Assembly (NCBI RefSeq): GCF_000365425.1
Contig: NZ_AQOV01000003.1
Span: forward strand, 62,001 to 126,000
Source: Methylomonas sp. MK1
GTDB lineage: Bacteria > Pseudomonadota > Gammaproteobacteria > Methylococcales > Methylomonadaceae
Length of the DNA: 64,000 bases
Direction of reading: 5' to 3'
The position numbers were made by a program, and so were the translations under genes. Below the pieces are notes generated by a model. That model was not told where the DNA came from and made no database searches. It worked only from the letters and a program-made list of their open reading frames with translations. This document shows, piece after piece, positions 7,474 to 14,044 of the stretch. Within the stretch, counting starts at the first letter, position 1. Every line of letters begins with the position of its first letter.

Positions 7474-9515
7474 TAGAATGTCACTTTGACTTGTCCCAAT
7501 ACGGTTCGCCCAAGAATAGCTTCATCCCCTGGGAATAAAATTGGGTTTAACGTTGGTTCTTTTAGAGTTGAATTAAAGATGTTATTGACTCTGAATGTGA
7601 ATTCGAGTGGTTTCGCGACTTTGGTCGATAGTGTTAGACCAGCCGTAAAATAACCTGCTAAATTCCCACGTGGATCATCGGATGGCCGTTTTCGCTCTCC
7701 GATCCAATTTAGTTGAGTCCCTACCGCCCAACTATCAGTGATGTCCCAGTTTATCAGCCCTTTTGCCATGTGTTCTGGCATTAGACCTGTATAAGACGTA
7801 GAGGGCAACCCGTGATAACTGTAGCTGACAGCAAAGTCAACATCGCTGCTTAGCTTGTACTTTGTTTCAGTCTCAAAGCCTATCCCATCAATTGGGGCGC
7901 TGTTACGAAAGCCGACCGGGGTCACACTTGTGGAGTTAGTGGACGCGATTAAGTTTTCTTGTTTAAACCAATAAACATTCGCCGACGTCATTAAATCAGA
8001 CGACCATTTGTTTTCAACCTGGAATTCAACCGTGTTTACAGTTTCCGGTTTAACTGTAGTGCCCGGAATCAGTGGTAGATTCTTTTCAAGAAACGACGGC
8101 GGTCGAAATGCCCGGCTATATAGCAACTTGGTTGTCAGATTCAAATTGACATTCCACACCAGTGCGATACGTGGACTATAACCTGGTGATACGTCCGAGT
8201 AATAATCGTAGCGAAAGCCAGTAGTTAGATACCAATCTGGTGCGAAATTCCACTCATCCTGTATTAGCGCATAATAATTTGTTCGCTCTTTCGATGCCAA
8301 TAGTGGATCTCTTCCAAATGCCGATGCTTCGGTTAATGGGATCTGCTGTACAAAGGTTGGAGTAATGATGTAATTGATTTTGTCAGTTCCATCAGAAATC
8401 CAGTTGTAAATAAGTCCCGTACCCCCTGTAATCGTGTGTTTATTAATGCCAACGTAATTGAGTTGGGTAGTTAGCCCAGTTGTCCCCTGGAAACCAGACA
8501 CAATATTTCGTGCACCAAGTGGCAATAACCCGCCGAACGTACCTGCCGGCAATAAATAAATATCGGTACTTGGATTTTGCCCCAAAAAATAAAACGAAGT
8601 TTTATTCGTTAGTGCATCGGTGATTTTGTTATTTAGCGACAGATCGAGATTATATATATCATTATTTGTGCCGCCAGTACCATCAAGGGCATAAGCCGCT
8701 CCAATACCGGTTTCTACATGTCTGAATCCTTGATACCCGGCTCGAAGCCTGATCATATCTTTGTAGGCCACGTCTATGCGCGCATCAATGTCACCCCGAC
8801 CATTATTGGTGACGCCTGGTGCATTAGATACGTGAGTTCCAAACTGGCTATCTATAACTGTCTGTGCGTCTTGGCTGACCCTTCCTTGATAACCATTTGT
8901 GCTACCGCCTTGAATGGCTAAGCTGTACTCTAAGTCGCCTGATTCGTTACCGTATTCAGCCCAGCCTTCATAAGTATCTTGATTTCCAAAGAACCCACCA
9001 GCATCGCCCCCTTTTAGCTCTTTGCCGGTCTTCAGAACAATGTTGATAACTCCAGTCGTGGCGTCGCCACCATAGAGCATTGAACCAGGCCCTCTAATTA
9101 CTTCGATATGTGCAATATTCTTAACCGGCAGATTCCATTCGAATGGCTTTCCGCCAAATAATGTATTCCTAACAGGTACGCCATTGACTAAGATTAACAC
9201 TTGAGCGTTTGTCTCAGAGGAAACACCGCGAAACCCAATAACCTTAACGCCACTTCTGGCGTTGCTTACATGTACACCAGGTAAGTATTCGAGAACATCC
9301 GTCAAGCGTCTGGCACCGATTCTTTCAATGTCTTTAGCCGTCATAACCGACGTAACACTAGGACTTAGGCTTTGCTGCAACGGGTGCCCTGATGCAATTG
9401 ATTGCATTTGACCAGATCCATAAATCAATCCTAAATCGTCGTCTGTTTCGGCTATTGCGTTTTGTGTGATACACAGACAAAAACACACATATTGCGCCGT
9501 TTGAGAAGATTTCAT
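7473..9515 (-). CDS. TonB-dependent outer-membrane receptor
   Basis: The 680-residue protein has a short signal peptide (cleavage near QNAIA, residue 22), a plug domain of about residues 50-165 (VMTAKDIERIGARRLTDVLE, then GVHVSNARSG; IEVIRGPGSMLYGG; ATTGVINIVLK) and a beta barrel ending in the aromatic terminus VKVTF. It is shaped like vitamin B12 or siderophore/organic-substrate receptors (BtuB/CirA type). No TonB, ExbB or ExbD genes are nearby, so it must use host energy-coupling proteins. It is followed without gap by the P450 gene and preceded by a small gene 17 bp away, all on the minus strand. Confidence 0.9.
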   Translation of the reverse strand: MKSSQTAQYVCFCLCITQNAIAETDDDLGLIYGSGQMQSIASGHPLQQSLSPSVTSVMTAKDIERIGARRLTDVLEYLPGVHVSNARSGVKVIGFRGVSSETNAQVLILVNGVPVRNTLFGGKPFEWNLPVKNIAHIEVIRGPGSMLYGGDATTGVINIVLKTGKELKGGDAGGFFGNQDTYEGWAEYGNESGDLEYSLAIQGGSTNGYQGRVSQDAQTVIDSQFGTHVSNAPGVTNNGRGDIDARIDVAYKDMIRLRAGYQGFRHVETGIGAAYALDGTGGTNNDIYNLDLSLNNKITDALTNKTSFYFLGQNPSTDIYLLPAGTFGGLLPLGARNIVSGFQGTTGLTTQLNYVGINKHTITGGTGLIYNWISDGTDKINYIITPTFVQQIPLTEASAFGRDPLLASKERTNYYALIQDEWNFAPDWYLTTGFRYDYYSDVSPGYSPRIALVWNVNLNLTTKLLYSRAFRPPSFLEKNLPLIPGTTVKPETVNTVEFQVENKWSSDLMTSANVYWFKQENLIASTNSTSVTPVGFRNSAPIDGIGFETETKYKLSSDVDFAVSYSYHGLPSTSYTGLMPEHMAKGLINWDITDSWAVGTQLNWIGERKRPSDDPRGNLAGYFTAGLTLSTKVAKPLEFTFRVNNIFNSTLKEPTLNPILFPGDEAILGRTVLGQVKVTF

Positions 9516-9532
9516 AGTGGATAGTTTACGAT

Positions 9533-9862
9533 CTAATCGCTCTGATCTATTACGATATGGATTTCATGCCCTGTTGAATCTTCTGCTTCTTCAAGAGGTA
9601 CAAACGTTAATCTGATGGGGATGGATATATCTTTATAGGTTTCTCGAAGGTATCGGATCAATGTATCTAACGTTGACCATTCACGAACTCTTTTGCGATA
9701 GGACACTAACAAAAAAGCCCCGTCCTTCCAATTTAATTTAGTGACTATTCGGTACTTTTTACTCGGTGCCTGAACAATATTGATTTCCCTTACGGCCTTA
9801 GTTTTAACAAACTCTACCAGCTCGGCTTCTTCTATATTGTATGTGTTATTTTGATACTCCAT
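9533..9862 (-). CDS. Small protein of 109 residues upstream of the receptor gene
   Basis: I chose the start at MEYQNNTYNIEEAELVEF because the reading frame upstream of it looks non-coding; a start at 9910 is also open. The protein is mixed alpha/beta, with REINIVQAPSKKYRIVTKLN and then WSTLDTLIRYLRET. The last segment is reminiscent of small plasmid proteins annotated as ParC-family partition-associated, but the resemblance is weak. It lies 17 bp before the receptor gene and is probably the first gene of that minus-strand operon. It could belong to either the plasmid backbone or the cargo. Confidence 0.6.
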   Translation of the reverse strand: MEYQNNTYNIEEAELVEFVKTKAVREINIVQAPSKKYRIVTKLNWKDGAFLLVSYRKRVREWSTLDTLIRYLRETYKDISIPIRLTFVPLEEAEDSTGHEIHIVIDQSD

Positions 9863-10136
9863 TACGTTATGCCAGTAACCGTGAAATGTACTTAAACACC
9901 GTTGAAACAAATGATTTTTTACAATATAACATGTTTTGATTCTGGCGGTTAGCAGGATATGACGGGGCTAATTTGATGATTTCTTTCGATCACTGACATC
10001 CATGTTCACCCTTCTGCCACCTCCAGAAATATACAGCCTGCCAAGATAAGTAATGATGGGGTGCCAAAATCTTTCATCAAACACCCGCGATAAATGCGTG
10101 AAGAATGTTCGACTATACACACCCGCCCTCCTCCTT
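9863..10136. other. Intergenic stretch before the rep promoter
   Basis: No gene or clear repeat is visible. It must hold the promoter for the minus-strand operon starting at 9862, but I cannot single out convincing -35 and -10 boxes. Together with the next feature it separates the cargo from the replication region. Confidence 0.4.
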
Positions 10137-10195
10137 GGATTTTAGCGGCTAAAATGTTGTTTGACTTCCGCCTATTAGTTAAGCTAAACTCTTTA
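10137..10195 (+). promoter_or_regulatory. rep promoter with KorB site upstream and KorA-like site on the -10 box
   Basis: A KorB operator core TTTAGCGGCTAAA (10141-10153) is followed by -35 TTGACT (10161-10166), an 18-bp spacer and -10 TAAACT (10185-10190). The -10 box lies in GTTAAGCTAAAC (10178-10189), one base away from the RK2 KorA operator GTTTAGCTAAAC. This is the RK2 arrangement of a KorB site beside the -35 and a KorA site over the -10. The same block, nearly letter for letter, stands before korA at 13917-13965. It drives the replication initiator gene at 10239. Confidence 0.85.
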
Positions 10196-10238
10196 CTACG
10201 TGCTATCGCGTTACTTTATTCTTTAGCGAGACTTAAAC

Positions 10239-11414
10239 ATGTCGCAAGGCAATCAGATTACTCTTCTTGATAATACCCAAGATTCAATTTCTCTCGGTAA
10301 AAAGAAAACGCCCAAAAAACGAGTCTCGCAGCACAAACCAGTCCCGCCTGACGCTTTTTCAAATCAGCAGTTATGCCTGTTTCAAGACTTTTTAGCCAAC
10401 AATAATGACGAGCGCGATCAACTTGGCAACGCTTTCGACCTTTGGGATAGCGTTCCTCGGTTTTCAATTACACGGAAACGGCAAGAAGAAATGCGGCTAC
10501 CAAGTGGCGCATTACCAATCTGCACAATTGCCTTCAAATACAGAGGTAATGAATTCAAGATACTTATAAGACCAGCAAGGCTAAAGGACCCTATCACAGA
10601 GGTAGAAACAGAATATTATCCTGGAGCACGAGAGGAACTTGTTGAACACGCATTACGAAAAATTGCGGTTGATGATGGTTTTTATGATGCTGATGGATTC
10701 CGTTCCGGATGCCGATTTACATTACACCGATTACGCACTCATCTAGCTGATCAAGGCCACACCCTCCGTTACGACGAACTAACGGAAGCATTGGATATTC
10801 TATCCCTTAGCAACATTGATATTCAAGGGGAAACGGAGGACACAGAAGTCTGCTATACCCGCATGAATTATCTTTCATTGCTTGCAAGGGTGAGCAAAAA
10901 AGACAGTTCTATAAGCAATTCTCAAGACTCTAAATGGTTAATTCAGTTTCATCCATTGATTACTAACAGTATTTCTAATCTGACATATAGGCAGTTCAAC
11001 TATCGCAGATTAATGAAGTGTAGAACTCAACTATCAAGATGGTTAATCTCACAATTGGTACTCAAGTACACTCAAGCAGCATTAACTAACAGCTTCGTAA
11101 TGCGGTACAGCACAATCAAGCGAGACAGCGCTTTACTGGAAGGCTATAAACGCGAACGTGATGCAATAGCTACACTTGAAGAATCTTGGGATGAACTTAA
11201 GTCGCTAGGTGTTTTAACCAGCCACACCAAAACAGAAGAACGCGGGAAGCGGTCTAAAATCGTAGATGTTGTGTATACCATATTCCCTTCACCAGAATTC
11301 ACTGCCGAACAAAAAGCATCGAATAGACGATTAATAGATTCGAAAAAATCACTTGATGGTGGAAATGGGTCCCGAGCCGTAATTAACGCAGGGGGAATAG
11401 GTCGCGGGTCGTAA
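10239..11414 (+). CDS. Plasmid replication initiator (Rep)
   Basis: The 391-residue basic protein lies directly upstream of an iteron array and behind a Kor-regulated promoter, the position of trfA in IncP-1 plasmids. Its sequence does not resemble TrfA by eye. The middle and C-terminal parts (about residues 140-330) have the alternating helices expected of a winged-helix iteron-binding initiator, with the conspicuous block LTYRQFNYRRLMKCRTQLSR. The N-terminal 60 residues are polar and Lys-rich. The last 20 or so codons run into the first iterons, so the tail ending in AGGIGRGS is encoded by iteron DNA. Initiator function is inferred from context and architecture. Confidence 0.8.
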   Translation: MSQGNQITLLDNTQDSISLGKKKTPKKRVSQHKPVPPDAFSNQQLCLFQDFLANNNDERDQLGNAFDLWDSVPRFSITRKRQEEMRLPSGALPICTIAFKYRGNEFKILIRPARLKDPITEVETEYYPGAREELVEHALRKIAVDDGFYDADGFRSGCRFTLHRLRTHLADQGHTLRYDELTEALDILSLSNIDIQGETEDTEVCYTRMNYLSLLARVSKKDSSISNSQDSKWLIQFHPLITNSISNLTYRQFNYRRLMKCRTQLSRWLISQLVLKYTQAALTNSFVMRYSTIKRDSALLEGYKRERDAIATLEESWDELKSLGVLTSHTKTEERGKRSKIVDVVYTIFPSPEFTAEQKASNRRLIDSKKSLDGGNGSRAVINAGGIGRGS

Positions 11415-12153
11415 CCAAAGAAGGGGGAATGGGTCGCGGGTCGCCACCAAAGTAAGGGGGAATAGGTCGCGGGTTCTTCAAAATTCAATGGAAATAGGAG
11501 TAAATCAGTACGTTGGTAACGTTCAGGGTAATTCGCTATTAAGGAAATAACTACCTCTCACCGGATTAGCCATTAACAAAAGTACTTTCATGAACACAGG
11601 GGGAATGGGTCGCGGCAAATGTCTTTTTCCAGGGGGAATAGGTCGCGCTATTCAGGGGGAATAGGTCGCGGGTACAAATCGCTTTAGATTTTCACCCTGA
11701 ATAGATCAAATCAGGCAGGGGGAATAGGTCGCGTGTTCCTAAAAATCCAGGGGGAATAGGTCGCGGGTTATTAAAAAACCAGGGGGAATAGGTCGCGGTT
11801 CGCGGGATTGGCAAAATCAAAATACCTTTTTGATGACATGAGTACACATAAATGAGCTTTATCACAATACAATTAGGGGGAATAGGTCGCGGGTACAATT
11901 CCCAACATATTGATTATGCTCAAGTAAACTGGTCTTTTACAGTCCTTATTACTTATAAGCCTTATATAGCCTTTTTTTAACCGTGCAAATAAACCTATGA
12001 CTTCTTTTAGTATGCTCTTAGAACATGCAAGACGAACAGCCGTAAACTGCAACAAAAACAATTAGCCTCTGGACATTAAAACGAACAACAAGTCGAGTTT
12101 TTACTAAAAATTCTTGCTTTAAATGAATCCACTAGGGGGAATAGGTCGCGGGT
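11389..12153 (+). repeat. oriV iteron array (eleven direct repeats)
   Basis: Eleven copies of a repeat close to AGGGGGAATAGGTCGCGGGT occur, all in one orientation. Their G5 tracts start at 11391, 11423, 11456, 11599, 11632, 11655, 11718, 11750, 11782, 11876 and 12135; a degenerate twelfth may lie near 11357. Many steps are 32-33 bp (three helical turns), and 63 and 94 bp steps fit six and nine turns. The 11895-12120 stretch inside the array is AT-rich and could be the melting region. Such an array next to an initiator gene is the classic form of an iteron-controlled plasmid origin. The two copies that differ most at the end (11597, 11630) lack the last GT. Confidence 0.9.
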
Positions 12154-12278
12154 CTTCTATTCCGAATTGGACTATTCCATACATTATTGCCGATTCATAT
12201 GAGTTTGTAGAAGCAATTCTGCCAAAGCACCAAGCGTTTCAAGTCAGAAAATGGGCAGAAGAGACAACAAAAAAATAA
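12123..12278 (+). pseudogene. Fragment of a KorA/TrbA-type C-terminal domain
   Basis: A 51-codon open frame starts in the flank of the last iteron. Its second half reads AILPKHQAFQVRKWAEETTKK, nearly identical to the end of KorA encoded at 14363 (VILPRHQAFQVRKWAKESKE). The DNA is also nearly identical over CAAGCGTTTCAAGTCAGAAA. The helix-turn-helix half is missing. In RK2 the C-terminal domain is shared by KorA and TrbA, so this may be a remnant of a second korA or of trbA, which is not found next to trbB here. The first 20 codons read through iteron sequence and are probably not functional; a small expressed peptide cannot be excluded. Confidence 0.65.
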
Positions 12279-12549
12279 CAGATTATAGAAAAGCAAAAAT
12301 CATTAAACGCCAAAAGGAAATCATTAAGATTGGATCTTGATGCAGAATCTTCCTAACGCTATTCCCAAAAGAACTCGGCAGCGTCGTTATAATCTCAAAA
12401 ATAAGTGAAACATGCCTATACGCTTATGGTGATAAGCCAATTCAGTATAGGATAAATGGGAGGGCAAAAAAGTTATTGCACCCGATCATAAGCGTGTTCA
12501 ATCCCTTTATGGTTACGATCATCTGCAACTTCTACAATGACCTTTCCAT

Positions 12550-12562
12550 TTTAGCGGCTAAA
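12550..12562. promoter_or_regulatory. KorB-type operator upstream of the KorC-like gene
   Basis: An exact TTTAGCGGCTAAA lies 39 bp before the preferred start of the gene at 12602. An in-frame TTG start at 12476 would put the operator inside the coding region, which is one reason to prefer the later start. KorB control of this regulator gene is inferred. Confidence 0.8.
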
Positions 12563-12601
12563 ATCGAAGCCCTTAACTTAAGTGATGGTATTTTAAAAAA
12601 A

Positions 12602-12922
12602 ATGAACAATGACACAACAGTTAAACGACGATACTCGTCAACCCCATTTGATGGAAAAGTCATAGAAATACGACCTGAATGTTTAATACCCTTTAGTGAA
12701 AATTGGAGTATTCCGAACGGAGATGAAGTTAGAGAAATAATTCGCCGGACAGGATTAACAGGGGGCCAAGTTGCAAAAAAAGTGGGACTTACTGGTAGTG
12801 GAGCCAGTAGAACCGTAAGAAGATGGGTTAGTGGGGAAACTGATATATCTTATGCCATTTGGGGTATTTTATGCGATCTGGCGGGCATCAAATCTATCTG
12901 GCGCGAAACTGAATCAGATTAA
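12602..12922 (+). CDS. KorC-like helix-turn-helix regulator (candidate)
   Basis: The 106-residue protein has an N-terminal basic tail and a helix-turn-helix at about residues 45-100: NGDEVREIIRRTGLTGGQVA, then a Gly/Ser turn, then RTVRRWVSGETDISYAIW. It is a small Cro/XRE-like DNA-binding protein. It sits just upstream of klcA, whose promoter holds a palindrome one base different from the RK2 KorC operator, and in RK2 korC lies in the same klc region. KorC is therefore the natural candidate function, inferred from context. The start at 12602 follows a KorB site; its ribosome binding site is poor, and a TTG at 12476 preceded by GGAGGG is an alternative giving 148 residues. Confidence 0.68.
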   Translation: MNNDTTVKRRYSSTPFDGKVIEIRPECLIPFSENWSIPNGDEVREIIRRTGLTGGQVAKKVGLTGSGASRTVRRWVSGETDISYAIWGILCDLAGIKSIWRETESD

Positions 12923-12973
12923 ACACCTGATAGTTATAGCTTTCGATCATTTAGCTGATGCAACCATGTAAAC

Positions 12974-13002
12974 TTGACAAATAGGACATAATGCCCTACT
13001 GT
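12974..13002 (+). promoter_or_regulatory. klcA promoter with KorC-type operator
   Basis: TTGACA (12974-12979) and TACTGT (12997-13002) are spaced 17 bp. Between and across them lies TAGGACATAATGCCCTA (12982-12998), one base from the RK2 KorC operator TAGGGCATAATGCCCTA as I remember it. The gene downstream is klcA, a KorC-controlled gene in RK2. Confidence 0.75.
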
Positions 13003-13051
13003 ATACATCGAAGGCCGGGCATTCCGCCAAGGTCAGTTACCGGAGATTCCG

Positions 13052-13447
13052 ATGAGTATTACTGCAACTGCCGTTGAACCTGTTAAACGCGAAAGTTTTT
13101 TGCCAACCTATTTCAAAGAAAAACTTTGTCTAGGGGAAACGCTTATTTATTCCTTTATGGACAAACTATTTGAAGAATATTCTGGTGGTTATTGGGATTT
13201 TTTTACGCTGTCGAATGGTGGCTTTTACATGGCTCCTACAGGCTATGAGGAAATCACATGTAATGCGGATAATGGCTTTTGTGGTGAAATGTCTGGGGAC
13301 GCCGCTGGTATTGTCGCAACTCTTTACACCCTTAACGTAATTGCAAATAAAACAGAGCAAGACCACTTTATAGAAATGTACCATCTGTTAATTGATTACA
13401 TTTCATTTCACGAAGAAAGTGGCAAGATATATGCTGCAATTGATTGA
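13052..13447 (+). CDS. klcA: KlcA/ArdB-type antirestriction protein
   Basis: The 131-residue acidic protein matches the ArdB/KlcA family, which blocks type I restriction of plasmid DNA entering a new host. The signature region YWDFFTLSNGGFYMAP lies at about residues 49-64, followed by GEMSGDAAGIVATLYTLN. Length is close to that of RK2 KlcA. A ribosome binding site CCGGAG precedes the ATG. It lies behind a KorC-type promoter and before kleE, in keeping with the IncP-1 central control region, and is expected to be expressed in a burst on entry, before repressors accumulate. Confidence 0.9.
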   Translation: MSITATAVEPVKRESFLPTYFKEKLCLGETLIYSFMDKLFEEYSGGYWDFFTLSNGGFYMAPTGYEEITCNADNGFCGEMSGDAAGIVATLYTLNVIANKTEQDHFIEMYHLLIDYISFHEESGKIYAAID

Positions 13448-13501
13448 GTATTCTTAAGTAGCGAAAATACCATTTATTGCGGAAGTAAGAAGATGATAGG
13501 T

Positions 13502-13522
13502 AGCCCCGGCATAACCGGGGCT
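13502..13522 (+). terminator. Stem-loop between klcA and kleE
   Basis: AGCCCCGG and CCGGGGCT form a perfect 8-bp stem with loop CATAA. No U-tract follows, so it may be a weak terminator, an mRNA-stabilising hairpin or a protein site rather than a strong terminator. Confidence 0.5.
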
Positions 13523-13600
13523 TGCCGCGATGCTGTCACATCACGACACAGGCGCGGGCCTGACTGATTATTAAAACTTAATTTCGCAAAGGTGGTCAAT

Positions 13601-13921
13601 ATGGCAGCAAAACTTTATAAGTTTCCGGATGTAGGAAAAGCTCACCCGCAGCAAGAAAATGTTGTCGAAGCCACCGATCCTTTAATTCATAGTTCTCCCC
13701 CACTTTTGCACCGAATAGTGCATATTGTTTGGATAATGCTTGCCCTAGTTTGGCCAATCTCTAAATGGCTGTTTGCCCTCGATATTCTATTTCAGTTCAT
13801 AAGGGCAATGTATTATCACAATACACCGGGTATGTATGCTGGGCTGACCGCTATGATTCATGCTTCATTGTTAATTGCGATTACTTACTTTGTTGAGTTC
13901 TATGGGCCTCGCAAATTTTAG
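13601..13921 (+). CDS. kleE: KleE-like small membrane protein
   Basis: The 106-residue protein starts MAAKLYKFPD and has two or three membrane spans in the C-terminal two thirds. The segment SKWLFALDILFQFIRAMYYH followed by NTPGMYAG and ITYFVEFYGP matches my memory of RK2 KleE closely, as does the length. KleE is an accessory (kil-locus) membrane protein of the IncP-1 control region with unknown biochemical function. The start at 13601 is set by AAAGGTGG 6 bases upstream. The stop codon is part of a KorB operator that serves the korA promoter just downstream. Confidence 0.82.
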   Translation: MAAKLYKFPDVGKAHPQQENVVEATDPLIHSSPPLLHRIVHIVWIMLALVWPISKWLFALDILFQFIRAMYYHNTPGMYAGLTAMIHASLLIAITYFVEFYGPRKF

Positions 13922-13990
13922 CCGCTAAAATGTTATTTGACTCCGCCTATTAGTTAAGCTAAACTTTATGCATGCGTTAAGCTTAACTCT
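13914..13990 (+). promoter_or_regulatory. korA-incC-korB promoter with KorB and two KorA-like sites
   Basis: The KorB core TTTAGCCGCTAAA (13917-13929) overlaps the kleE stop. Then come -35 TTGACT (13937-13942), a 17-bp spacer and -10 TAAACT (13960-13965) inside the KorA-like site GTTAAGCTAAAC (13953-13964). A second, perfectly palindromic KorA-like site GTTAAGCTTAAC follows at 13976-13987. The block is a near copy of the rep promoter at 10137-10195. It is the autoregulated promoter of the control operon, as in RK2. Confidence 0.88.
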
Positions 13991-14044
13991 TTACCTCACG
14001 GCGGCTGTCACCGTCGTTTTATCAACAAGGCGCGGAGCACTAAC

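Noticed and set aside
7473..9515. Assigning the TonB receptor to vitamin B12 or a named siderophore
   Set aside because: Plug and barrel features are general to the family, and no cobalamin riboswitch or siderophore genes are visible nearby.
10239..11414. Calling the initiator TrfA
   Set aside because: Position and promoter fit trfA, but the sequence does not resemble TrfA and the iterons differ from those of RK2.
11855..11870. DnaA box near TTTATCACAA
   Set aside because: It lacks one base of the TTATCCACA consensus, and no second box supports it.
11389..12153. CRISPR-like array of short repeats
   Set aside because: The repeats are about 20 bp, unevenly spaced, with no uniform spacers and no cas genes; they are iterons next to a replication gene.
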